Shown here piece after piece: positions 1-8,634 of a stretch of 8,634 bases of DNA. The notes below the pieces were generated by a model. The model saw only the letters and a list, made by a program, of their open reading frames with translations. It was not told where the DNA came from and searched no databases. Position 1 is the first letter of the stretch. Every line of letters begins with the position of its first letter. The translations under genes were made by a program, and so were the position numbers. The DNA comes from 40CM-4-65-16 sp035279785 (GTDB taxonomy: Bacteria > Chloroflexota > Dormibacteria > Dormibacterales > Dormibacteraceae): contig DATEHC010000041.1 of assembly GCA_035279785.1 (NCBI GenBank), positions 1 through 8,634 on the forward strand, given 5' to 3'.

Positions 1-454
1 TTCCGGTCGACCCGTGGTACGAGCGGTAGCGCGCCAGGATCTTCGGCCGGCCTGTGAACGCGCGGGCGATCTTGATCGCGTTCTCGTTGGCGTCGGCTCC
101 GGCGAGGGTGAAGAAGACCTTGTCCATGTCGCCCGGCAACACTTCGGCGAGCTTGGCGCCCAATCGCGCCCGCGCCTCGTGTGCCATGAACGGGCTGATG
201 TAGGGGAGCTGCTCGGCCTGGCGCTGGATCGCCTCGATGATCCGGCGGTCACCGTGGCCGGCGTTGACGCACATGAGCTGGCTGTTGAAGTCGAGGAACC
301 GGCGCCCGTCCGCAGTGTAAAAGTACACGCCCTTCGCGCTCGTCACCGGGAGTGGTTTGAGGCCCGTCTGAGCCGCCCAGTCGTACAGCGAGTGGCGCTG
401 GCAGAGCTCGGTTATCTCGCTCCCGCTGAGCGCTTTCACCGCTTCGAGGACCAC
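1..454 (-). CDS. Class III (PLP-dependent) aminotransferase, N-terminal part, runs off the left edge
   Basis: The reverse strand encodes 151 residues of a fold-type I, class III aminotransferase and is cut by the window edge. Visible family landmarks are LYDWAAQ near residue 23, the strand pair GVYFYTADGRRFLDFNSQ at 42-59, NAGHGD at 65-70, and the PLP-phosphate-binding segment GADANENAIKIAR at 119-131 followed by YRSYHGST at 143-150. The Schiff-base lysine lies beyond the window. The family transfers amino groups from omega-amino acids or amines to pyruvate or another oxo acid; the substrate cannot be told from this part. An in-frame TGA lies nine codons upstream of the chosen GTG at 454. A second GTG at 439 is possible, but 454 is favoured because a TACGAT hexamer sits 6 nt before it, as for a leaderless transcript; no Shine-Dalgarno site is seen. 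The gene is divergent from coxM with an 87-bp gap, and a role in CO metabolism is not implied. Confidence 0.88.
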   Translation of the reverse strand, partial: MVLEAVKALSGSEITELCQRHSLYDWAAQTGLKPLPVTSAKGVYFYTADGRRFLDFNSQLMCVNAGHGDRRIIEAIQRQAEQLPYISPFMAHEARARLGAKLAEVLPGDMDKVFFTLAGADANENAIKIARAFTGRPKILARYRSYHGSTG

Positions 455-460
455 GTTCGA

Positions 461-466
461 ATCGTA
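461..466 (-). promoter_or_regulatory. Candidate -10 box for a leaderless aminotransferase transcript
   Basis: On the reverse strand TACGAT, a match to TANNNT, is followed by exactly 6 nt and then the GTG at 454, placing transcription start at or next to the start codon. No convincing -35 box is found 17 nt upstream. The same geometry recurs at the MarR gene in this window. This is inferred from spacing only. Confidence 0.4.
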
Positions 467-541
467 CTCGCGCGGTTCTCAGGAAACGGAGCTAGGATGC
501 TTCCACGGCATAGGGGTCGGGTTCACGCCAGGAGGGGGCAG

Positions 542-1413
<872 letters not shown>

Positions 1414-1417
<4 letters not shown>

Positions 1418-1925
1418 TGGTCTCGATCACGGTCAACGGCGTCGAGCGTGCGGCGGACGTCGAGCCGCGCGTGCTCCTCGTCGACTTTTTGCGCTCCAAC
1501 CTTCGCCTCACGGGCACGCACATCGGATGCGACACGTCGAGCTGCGGCGCGTGCACGGTGCTGATCGACGGCGAACCGGTCAAGTCGTGCACCCAGCTGG
1601 CGGTGCAGGTGAACGGGCGAAGCATCACGACGGTCGAGGGACTCGCGACAGCGCCTGGCCTTTCACCGATGCAGATCGGCTTTCACCAGGAGCACGGGCT
1701 GCAGTGCGGTTTCTGCACGCCCGGCATGATGCTGACCGGCACGGCGCTGCTCGAGCACAATCCCAACCCCACCGAGGATGAGATCCGGTGGGCGATCAGC
1801 GGCAACCTCTGCCGATGCACCGGCTACATGAACATCGTCAAGGCGATCAAGCACGCGGCGATGCTGCGTCAGCAGTCAGAGGTGGTGCCGCGAGAGAAGG
1901 CCGGCGCGGCGGCGGGAGGCGAGTA

Positions 1926-1926
<1 letters not shown>
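1414..1926 (+). CDS. coxS: Carbon monoxide dehydrogenase small [2Fe-2S] subunit CoxS
   Basis: A 170-residue iron-sulfur subunit that relays electrons from the molybdenum centre in CoxL to FAD in CoxM. The N-terminal plant-ferredoxin-like domain binds one [2Fe-2S] cluster through Cys39, Cys44, Cys47 and Cys59 (GCDTSSCGACTV, then KSC). The C-terminal four-helix domain binds the second through Cys98, Cys101, Cys133 and Cys135 (QCGFCTPGM and NLCRCTGY). All eight ligands are present. The usual length is 155-170; a short Ala/Gly-rich tail follows the last helix. Two ATGs are adjacent (1414 and 1417). The first gives an ATGA overlap with the coxM stop and follows AAGGAGG at 1400-1406; starting at 1417 would remove only one Met. 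The TAA stop shares one base with the coxL ATG (TAATG), so the three genes are translationally coupled. Confidence 0.95.
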
Positions 1927-4279
<2,353 letters not shown>

Positions 4280-4283
<4 letters not shown>

Positions 4284-5200
4284 CCGACGAGATTCTCGAC
4301 CTGCTGAAGGAGTACGAGGCCGCGGGCACGGCGTGCGTGCTCGCGACCGTCGTGCGCGTGGAGCCGCCGACCTCCGCCCGCCCGGGGGATCGCGCCATCA
4401 TCACCGCCGAAGGCCGCCTTCGCGGATGGATCGGCGGGAGCTGCTCCGAGCCCGTCGTGCGCCGTGAAGCTCTTCGAGCCCTGTCGAGCGGAACGCCGCA
4501 GCTGATCCACATCGTCGGCAACTCGGGCGAGGTCAAGGAGTCGCACGAATCCGGCGAGGTTTCGATAGCCACCACGTGTCCCAGCGGTGGATCATTGGAC
4601 ATCTTCATCGAGCCGCGACTTCCAAAACCGCTCCTGCTCGTCTTTGGCGAAGGCCCCGCCGCATCGACCATGGTCCGGCTCGCCGAGCTCACCGGTTTCC
4701 GCGCCCGCAGCGTCACTCACGCCGAGGTCCCTTCCGTCGAGGTCCCGCACGGCGAAACCTATGCGGTCATCGCGACCATGGGCCACTTCGACGAGGACGC
4801 GCTTCAGACGGTGCTGAGCCATCCAGACGTCGGCGTCGGCCTCATCGCGAGCACGCGGCGCGCGGCGGCCGTCAAGCAGGCGCTGCTCGGGCGTGGTCTC
4901 GACGAGCACACGCTGGCGCGAATCCACACTCCGGCGGGCCAGGTCCGCGGCGGCACGCAGGAGGAGATCGCCCTGCTCGCACTCGCCGAGATCGTGAGCG
5001 CGCGGCGCAAACGCCCTGCGAAACCCGGGGTCGAGGTGGCGCAGGTGACCTTCGTCACCGATCCGGTCTGCGGCATGACGGTGGACCCGCTGACGAGCAC
5101 GCGCAAGTCGACCTACAACGGGGCCACGTACTGGTTCTGCTCCGACGGCTGCAAGGCCGACTTCGAGAGGGATCCCGAGAAGCTGATCGCCCGGGCTTAG
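4280..5200 (+). CDS. XdhC/CoxI-family molybdenum-cofactor chaperone fused to a C-terminal YHS/TRASH-type domain
   Basis: XdhC-type proteins bind molybdenum cofactor, help sulfurate it and insert it into molybdenum hydroxylases; the place behind coxL makes CODH the likely client. Numbered from ATA at 4280 (306 residues), the N-terminal XdhC_CoxI domain runs from EILDLLKEYEAAG through VLATVVRVE (20-28) and GGSCSEP (52-58) to CPSGGSLDIFIEP (100-112). A Rossmann domain follows: LLLVFGEGPAASTMVRL (118-134), then VIATMGHFDEDAL and a region ending near 241. The last domain (259-304) has DPVCGM, YWFCSDGC and DFERDPEKLI, with Cys264, Cys287 and Cys291 spaced Cys-X22-Cys-X3-Cys as in YHS/TRASH metal-binding modules. 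That tail is not part of standard XdhC. The start is unusual: the first canonical codon (GTG 4337, 287 residues) deletes the N-terminal helix and starts inside the first strand, whereas ATA at 4280 overlaps the coxL stop as ATAG and has a well-spaced Shine-Dalgarno site. Domain calls are firm; the start and copper role are inference. Confidence 0.85.
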
Positions 5201-5205
5201 GTCTG

Positions 5206-5238
5206 CGGGCGGAGCCCGACCAGGACGCGCTTCGCGCG
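5206..5238. terminator. Two GC hairpins between convergent genes, possible bidirectional terminator
   Basis: The 39-bp gap between the XdhC-like gene (stop 5198-5200) and the convergent MarR gene (stop 5240-5242) holds two consecutive stems: CGGGC-GGA-GCCCG at 5206-5218 and CGCGC-TTC-GCGCG at 5226-5238. A short TTTT follows at 5247-5250 on the + strand, too far for a classical intrinsic terminator, and the reverse strand has no T-run. Position supports a terminator; the missing U-tract keeps confidence low. Confidence 0.35.
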
Positions 5239-5239
5239 A

Positions 5240-5752
5240 CTACTGATTTTCCAGACCGGCCAGCATCTTTTTGAGCAGACCGGCGAGCTGTCGCCCCTCC
5301 GCGGCGTCGAGCGTCCCGACGAGGCGCCGCTCGGCCTCGGTGTTTGCCCGGACCGCCTCGTCGAGAACGGTTCGGCCTTCATCCGTCAGCTCGACCAGCA
5401 CGCCGCGCCTGTCGCTCGGATGGCGCTCTCGTCTCACCAGGCCGCGCTTCTCCAGGCGGTCGATGCGGCTCGTGATGCCGGCCGACGAGATCATCAGCCC
5501 CTTGAACAGCTGGGTGGGTGAGAGCTGGCTGGACGGCCCGGCAAAGCGCAGGGCGCTGAGAACCCCGACGTCTCCGCGGTTCAAGCCGAAGCGGCCGAAG
5601 ACCTCTTCCTGCTGCCGGGAGATGTGCAGCGCGAGGCGCGAGATGCGCGCGGTCACCTCGTAGGTCTCGGCCTCGAACCACGGCTCGACGTCGGACCAGC
5701 TGGAGAGCAGGCGATCGGTCCAGTCCTCGCTCTGGTCTGTCGGGGTTGCCAC
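5240..5752 (-). CDS. MarR-family transcriptional regulator
   Basis: A 170-residue winged-helix regulator of normal MarR length (140-180). The family acts as dimers on palindromic operators and usually represses divergent or own genes until a small ligand, often aromatic, or oxidation releases it. Helices at about 30-58 form the dimer region. The DNA-binding core is LNRGDVGVLSALRFAG (57-72), then SPTQLFKGLMISSAGITSRI (78-97) with DRLEKRGLVRR (98-108). The wing is HPSDRRGVLVELT (111-123), with the family's DxR pattern. A C-terminal helix with GRQLAGLLKKMLAGL closes the dimer region. The start chosen is GTG at 5752 (VATPTDQSEDWTDRLL). The frame stays open upstream to 5989, but that part crosses the palindrome and the start of the sigma gene. 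No Shine-Dalgarno site precedes the GTG; instead a TATACT box lies 6 nt upstream, suggesting a leaderless mRNA. It is divergent from the sigma factor, and the 24-bp palindrome between them is the natural operator. The ligand is unknown. Confidence 0.9.
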   Translation of the reverse strand: MATPTDQSEDWTDRLLSSWSDVEPWFEAETYEVTARISRLALHISRQQEEVFGRFGLNRGDVGVLSALRFAGPSSQLSPTQLFKGLMISSAGITSRIDRLEKRGLVRRERHPSDRRGVLVELTDEGRTVLDEAVRANTEAERRLVGTLDAAEGRQLAGLLKKMLAGLENQ

Positions 5753-5758
5753 GTGGCG

Positions 5759-5787
5759 AGTATATGGAATAGGTCTCGCGGCCCCAA
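5759..5787 (-). promoter_or_regulatory. Promoter of the MarR gene, probably leaderless
   Basis: On the reverse strand TTGGGG (5782-5787), a 17-bp spacer and TATACT (5759-5764) form a sigma70-type promoter. The -10 box ends 6 nt before the GTG at 5752, so transcription should start at the G of the start codon, and no Shine-Dalgarno site is present. The -10 match is good (5 of 6); the -35 match is partial. Confidence 0.6.
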
Positions 5788-5802
5788 GATTCTCCTTGCC
5801 AT

Positions 5803-5826
5803 GTAACTCTCTCGCGAGAGAGTTAC
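5803..5826. promoter_or_regulatory. Perfect 24-bp palindrome, probable MarR operator
   Basis: GTAACTCTCTCG is followed directly by its exact reverse complement, giving 12-bp arms with no spacer and no mismatch. It lies between the divergent MarR and sigma-factor genes, ends 25 nt before the sigma ATG and begins 15 bp beyond the MarR -35 box. MarR dimers bind palindromes of about 16-24 bp in such gaps. Occupancy here would most directly block the sigma-factor promoter, for which TTGCCA at 5796-5801 is a weak -35 candidate with its -10 region inside the right arm. It could also form a stem in RNA, but there is no U-run for a terminator. Binding by this MarR is inference. Confidence 0.75.
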
Positions 5827-5851
5827 GCCAGGGAGATACGAAGGAGGGTAC

Positions 5852-6433
5852 ATGGACCGTCCTGCCGTCGAGGTCGCCCTCGAGGAGATGGAGGGCATCT
5901 ACTCGTTTCTGTTCGCCCGGGTGGGGAACCGTCCAGACGCCGAGGACCTGACCCAGCAGGTCGCGCTCAAGGCGCTGCCGCGCCTCCACCAGAGCGCATC
6001 TCAGCCGGCGATCCGCAGCTACCTCTACGCGACCGCCCGCTCGGCCCTCGGCGCCTTCTGGTCGAACCGCCTGCGGTTGCCCGAGGCGGAGCTTGCCGAC
6101 GAGCTTCCCGATCGGCTCGAGCGGGAGTCGCCCGAGCCTTCAGTCGAGGTCTCGGCGTGGCTCGAGCAGACGTTGAGCGCGCTGCCGGTGCATTACCGCG
6201 AGGTCCTCGAGCTGCGCTTCCTGCGCGGCGCGTCGATCCGCGAGGTCGCGCAGCAGACGCATCGCACGCCCGGCGCGGTCAAGGTGATGCAGCTGCGAGC
6301 GCTACGAGCGGCTGCCGCCCTGCCGGTCATGCCGACTCGTTCCCGCCCAGCACGTCCCCGGCCCGCAATCGCTCCAGGCTCTGCATTCGCGCTTCGGCCC
6401 GCGAGCCAAGCTGTCGCAGCACCGCAGCGATGA
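5852..6433 (+). CDS. ECF-type RNA polymerase sigma factor (sigma70 family)
   Basis: A 193-residue protein with the two-domain layout of group 4 sigma factors. Region 2 is recognisable from YSFLFARVGNRPDAEDLTQQ (17-36) through VALKALPRLHQ to RSYLYATARSALGAFWSNRLR (55-75), the core-binding and -10-recognising helices. A short acidic linker (77-100) leads to region 4 (107-152) with TLSALPVHYREVLELRFLRG and the helix-turn-helix SIREVAQQTHRTPGAVKVMQ, which reads the -35 box. The ATG at 5852 follows AAGGAGGG at 5841-5848. Homology ends near residue 155; the last 35 or so residues, rich in Arg, Pro and Ala, are encoded opposite the 3' end of the RpiR gene (107-nt convergent overlap) and look like read-through rather than a domain. 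No anti-sigma factor is visible next to it. Placement behind the 24-bp palindrome suggests MarR control. The target genes are unknown. Confidence 0.87.
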   Translation: MDRPAVEVALEEMEGIYSFLFARVGNRPDAEDLTQQVALKALPRLHQSASQPAIRSYLYATARSALGAFWSNRLRLPEAELADELPDRLERESPEPSVEVSAWLEQTLSALPVHYREVLELRFLRGASIREVAQQTHRTPGAVKVMQLRALRAAAALPVMPTRSRPARPRPAIAPGSAFALRPASQAVAAPQR

Positions 6434-7235
6434 CGGCCTCGACCACTGCCATCGCACCGACCAGCGAGTCAAACGGTCCGACGGTCTCGACGCTCGTCAC
6501 CAGGACCTGACGCGCGAAGGCGGAGGCGGGCGAGAGCCACGGGTCGGTGAACAGGATCACGTCGCAGCCCCTGGCGGCGGCGACCCGGGCGCTCTCGATC
6601 GTGTCCGGCTGGTAGCGGCGGTAGTCGAAGACCACGAGCACGTCGGTCTTGCGCATGTCGATGAGCTGCTGAGCGGGCGCGCTCCGCTCGGAGTCCACCA
6701 GGCCGATGCCCGGCCGCAAGAGATGGAGCTGGCCGGCGAGGTAGCGCGCCAGGGTCGCGCTGACGCGGCCGCCGAGGATCATCACCCGACGCCGGACGTC
6801 GGCGAGATGCTGGACGGCCTCCTTGAGGTCGCGGTCGGAGAGCAGCTCGAGGGTGGCCCGGAGGTTGTGGGTCGAGGTCTCGAGCGCGTCACCAATCGCT
6901 GAAGCGGCCGAGTCGCCCTTGGGCTCGTCCCGGTAGCGAGCCAAAGGCGAGCTCAGCCGCGCCTGGACCTCGTGCCGCAGCTTCTCCTGGAACTCGGGGT
7001 AGCCCCGGAAGCCGAGCTTGGTGATGAACCGGGTGACCGTCGGCGGGCTGACGCCGGCACGCTCGGCAAAGCGGGCGACGCTCTCGAGCCCGGCGATCGG
7101 ATAGGAAGCCAGAAGCACGCGCGCGAGCCGGCGTTCGGCCGGGCTGAGGGAGTCCAGGCGCTGCCTGACGACCTCGCCGACGCGAGGATCATCCCTTGTC
7201 TCCTGCGGGGTGACGTTTGTTACATCCGGCCCCAA
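6327..7235 (-). CDS. MurR/RpiR-family transcriptional regulator (HTH plus SIS domain)
   Basis: A 302-residue regulator. The N-terminal RpiR helix-turn-helix domain has LDSLSPAERRLARVLL (27-42), then LESVARFAERAGVSPPTVTR (50-69) and FITKLGFRGYPEFQEKLR (70-87), the family's recognition-helix signature. The SIS domain, which in relatives binds phosphosugars or similar effectors, spans about 146-273: RRVMILGGRVSATLARYLAG (149-168), SERSAPAQ (182-189), VLVVFDYRRYQPDTIESARV (199-218) and GCDVILFTDP (223-232). The start is taken as TTG at 7235 because CAGGAGGG (7242-7247 core) lies 6 nt upstream. An in-frame TTG at 7271 would add 12 residues but overlaps the divergent promoter and lacks a ribosome site. 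The 3' end overlaps the convergent sigma gene by 107 nt. Its divergent neighbour is an APC permease with an inverted repeat at the permease -35 box, so permease control is the likely job; the effector is unknown. Confidence 0.9.
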   Translation of the reverse strand: MGPDVTNVTPQETRDDPRVGEVVRQRLDSLSPAERRLARVLLASYPIAGLESVARFAERAGVSPPTVTRFITKLGFRGYPEFQEKLRHEVQARLSSPLARYRDEPKGDSAASAIGDALETSTHNLRATLELLSDRDLKEAVQHLADVRRRVMILGGRVSATLARYLAGQLHLLRPGIGLVDSERSAPAQQLIDMRKTDVLVVFDYRRYQPDTIESARVAAARGCDVILFTDPWLSPASAFARQVLVTSVETVGPFDSLVGAMAVVEAVIAAVLRQLGSRAEARMQSLERLRAGDVLGGNESA

Positions 7236-7241
7236 TCCCAC

Positions 7242-7247
7242 CCTCCT
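7242..7247 (-). promoter_or_regulatory. Shine-Dalgarno site selecting the TTG start of the RpiR gene
   Basis: On the reverse strand AGGAGG lies 6 nt before TTG at 7235, the ideal spacing. The in-frame GTG at 7241 abuts it and the TTG at 7271 lies upstream of it, so neither can use this site. It therefore decides the start codon. Confidence 0.7.
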
Positions 7248-7255
7248 GGGACGTT

Positions 7256-7273
7256 CCTTGACAACGTTCAAGG
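7256..7273. promoter_or_regulatory. Inverted repeat over the permease -35 box, candidate RpiR operator
   Basis: CCTTGA-N6-TCAAGG has two 6-bp arms. The left arm contains the first four bases of the TTGACA -35 box, and the repeat lies wholly between the divergent RpiR and permease start codons. A direct repeat ACGTTC (7251-7256 and 7264-7269) sits in the same stretch. A regulator bound here would block RNA polymerase at the permease promoter. Assignment to RpiR is by position only. Confidence 0.5.
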
Positions 7274-7286
7274 CTGCTGTTAGCTT
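7258..7286 (+). promoter_or_regulatory. Strong sigma70-type promoter for the APC permease
   Basis: TTGACA (7258-7263, perfect consensus), a spacer of exactly 17 bp and TAGCTT (7281-7286), preceded by TG at 7278-7279 as in an extended -10 element. Transcription would start near 7293, giving a leader of about 50 nt before the ATG at 7345. Confidence 0.75.
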
Positions 7287-7344
7287 CGCGGCAACCGCCG
7301 TAACCGCGGGCCGTCGAGGGAAGGCTACTAGGAGGGAGCAGCTT

Positions 7345-8634
7345 ATGAGCGTCCAGGCTCACGGTTCCGACGTCGAGACCCTGCACCGAATGGGCTACGC
7401 CCAGGAGTTGCTGCGCCGCATGAGCGGCTTTTCCAACTTCGCGGTCTCTTTCACCATCATCTCGATCCTCTCCGGCTGTCTCACTCTCTTCTACTTCGGC
7501 ATGACCAACGGCGGACCGGCGGTCATCAACATCGGCTGGCCGCTCGTCGGCGTGATGGTGCTGCTGGTGGGCCTGGCCATGGCCGAGGTCTGCTCGAGCT
7601 ATCCGACAGCGGGCGGGCTGTACTACTGGGCCGCGAAGCTTGGCGGAAAGAGCAGCGCCGGCTGGAGCTGGATGACCGGCTGGTTCAACCTTCTCGGCCA
7701 GGTCGCCGTCACGGCAGGCATCGACTTCGGCCTCGCCTTCTTCGTCAACTTCTTCCTCAGCACCCTCTTCTCCGGCTGGCCGTCACCGCTCAACGCCGGG
7801 ACGGACTTCAACTCCCGGCTCAGCATCATCGCCGTGTACGCCGTCGTCCTGTTCGTCCACGGACTGCTGAACACATTCGGCGTGAGGCTGGTGGCCCTGC
7901 TCAACGACATCTCGGTGTGGTGGCACATCGCGGGCGTGACGATCATCGTCGCGGTCCTGTTCATCTTCTCCAAGTACCACCAGTCGCCCGGGTACGTGTT
8001 CACCAAGTTCGTCAACAACACAGGTTTTGCCTTTCCTGCGGTCGGTCTCTATGTCTTCCTGACCGGTCTGCTCAACGCTCAGTACACGTTCACCGGCTAC
8101 GACGCCTCGGCGCATATGACCGAGGAGACGCACAATGCCGCCGTCAGCGGACCACGGGGCATTGTGTGGTCGATCATCATCTCGCTCATCGCCGGCTGGG
8201 TCCTGTTGATCGGCGTGACCCAGGCGATCAACGACGCGGATTACGTCAACATCGCGGGAGCGGCCGGCGCTGCTCCAGGCGTGATCTTCCAGGAGGCCAT
8301 CGGCAAGACGGGAGCCTCGCTTCTTCTCCTGATCGTCATCGGGGCCCAGTTCTACTGCGGCATGTCGTCGGTCACGGCCAATTCGCGCATGATCTACGCC
8401 TTCTCCCGCGACGGTGCCGTCCCCGGGTCGCAGTTCTGGCACCGCATCAACCCGCGGACGCGCACTCCGACCAACTCCATCTGGTTTGCCGCAGTGGGCG
8501 CGTTCATCCTCGGGTTGCCTTACCTCTGGAACCCCACCGCGTACGCGGCCGTGACCTCGATCGCGGTCATCGGTCTGTACATCGCTTACGGCATCCCAAT
8601 CCTCTTGCGATTGCTGGCCGGTGAGAAGTTCCAG
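7345..8634 (+). CDS. APC-superfamily amino acid permease (amino acid/choline transporter type), runs off the right edge
   Basis: 430 residues are present with no stop before the edge; the family is usually 480-530 long, so roughly 50-100 residues are missing. It is an inner-membrane secondary transporter. About ten hydrophobic segments can be read, near residues 32-52, 64-84, 112-142 (two), 160-180, 190-208, 233-250, 273-292, 325-345, 378-395 and 400-422. Typical signatures of the amino acid/choline (ACT, GABA-permease-like) branch are SGFSNFAVSFTIISILSG (27-44) at helix 1, AEVCSSYPTAGGLYYWAAKL (80-99), FTGYDASAHMTEET (249-262) before helix 7, and SRMIYAFSRDGAVPGS (347-362). The ATG at 7345 follows AGGAGGG at 7330-7336. 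Substrates in the branch include amino acids, GABA, choline and related amines; which applies here cannot be told. The gene is divergent from an RpiR regulator and has a near-consensus promoter overlapped by an inverted repeat. Confidence 0.92.
   Translation, partial: MSVQAHGSDVETLHRMGYAQELLRRMSGFSNFAVSFTIISILSGCLTLFYFGMTNGGPAVINIGWPLVGVMVLLVGLAMAEVCSSYPTAGGLYYWAAKLGGKSSAGWSWMTGWFNLLGQVAVTAGIDFGLAFFVNFFLSTLFSGWPSPLNAGTDFNSRLSIIAVYAVVLFVHGLLNTFGVRLVALLNDISVWWHIAGVTIIVAVLFIFSKYHQSPGYVFTKFVNNTGFAFPAVGLYVFLTGLLNAQYTFTGYDASAHMTEETHNAAVSGPRGIVWSIIISLIAGWVLLIGVTQAINDADYVNIAGAAGAAPGVIFQEAIGKTGASLLLLIVIGAQFYCGMSSVTANSRMIYAFSRDGAVPGSQFWHRINPRTRTPTNSIWFAAVGAFILGLPYLWNPTAYAAVTSIAVIGLYIAYGIPILLRLLAGEKFQ

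Noticed and set aside
482..509. ECF-type promoter before coxM (GGAAAC at 482-487)
   Set aside because: No convincing ECF -10 element follows at 16-17 nt, so a link to the sigma factor in this window cannot be supported.
14..541. Upstream open extension of the coxM frame
   Set aside because: It is antisense to the aminotransferase, shows no family similarity, and the strong ribosome site at 530-538 marks the ATG at 542.
5748..5757. Second palindrome GCCACGTGGC at the MarR start codon
   Set aside because: Only 10 bp, partly coding; chance is likely in GC-rich DNA next to the much stronger 24-bp palindrome.
5753..5989. N-terminal extension of the MarR protein
   Set aside because: The frame is open only by chance: it crosses the palindrome and the sigma gene's first codons, and normal MarR homology starts after the GTG at 5752.
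7288..7310. Short repeats AACCGC and a GCGG-CAA-CCGC stem in the permease leader
   Set aside because: Too short and too common in this base composition to call a riboswitch or attenuator.
7783..8442. Reverse-strand open frame opposite the permease
   Set aside because: Charged low-complexity shadow; the + strand gives a clear membrane transporter.

Overview
The window comes from a high-GC bacterium that carries a true (form I) aerobic carbon monoxide dehydrogenase. Gene content and style (coxMSL order, tight start/stop overlaps, strong Shine-Dalgarno sites on some genes, likely leaderless GTG starts on others) fit Actinomycetota, Chloroflexota or a related soil lineage such as Dormibacterota. 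The sequence alone does not settle the phylum. No RNA gene, insertion sequence, CRISPR array or prophage piece is visible, and coding density is very high.

Left part (1-5200). A class III aminotransferase fragment is read leftward off the window edge. It is divergent from a rightward operon: FAD subunit CoxM, [2Fe-2S] subunit CoxS and molybdenum subunit CoxL, then an XdhC-type molybdenum-cofactor chaperone. CoxL has the AYRCSFR active-site loop, whose cysteine in characterised form I enzymes holds the copper of the Mo-S-Cu centre, so CO oxidation with electron transfer through CoxS and CoxM is well supported. The XdhC-like protein carries a C-terminal YHS/TRASH-type domain with Cys-X22-Cys-X3-Cys. 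A cofactor chaperone fused to a candidate metal-binding module, directly behind an enzyme that needs both sulfurated Mo and Cu, is the most interesting feature here. The gene also lacks an ATG/GTG/TTG start at the expected place; ATA overlapping the coxL stop is the best positioned codon.

Middle (5200-6433). A leftward MarR-family regulator is convergent with the cox operon and divergent from a small ECF-type sigma factor. The roughly 100-bp gap between these two holds a perfect 24-bp palindrome, a probable MarR operator. The sigma gene runs 107 nt into the 3' end of the following, oppositely oriented gene.

Right part (6327-8634). A leftward RpiR-family regulator (HTH plus SIS domain) is divergent from an amino acid/choline-type APC permease that runs off the right edge. 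Their shared spacer has a near-consensus promoter for the permease, with an inverted repeat across its -35 box, so local control of the permease by the RpiR protein is likely.

Together the window shows a compact CO-oxidation module for supplemental energy, followed by two independent regulatory pairs (MarR/sigma and RpiR/permease). Nothing in the sequence directly ties these pairs to CO metabolism.
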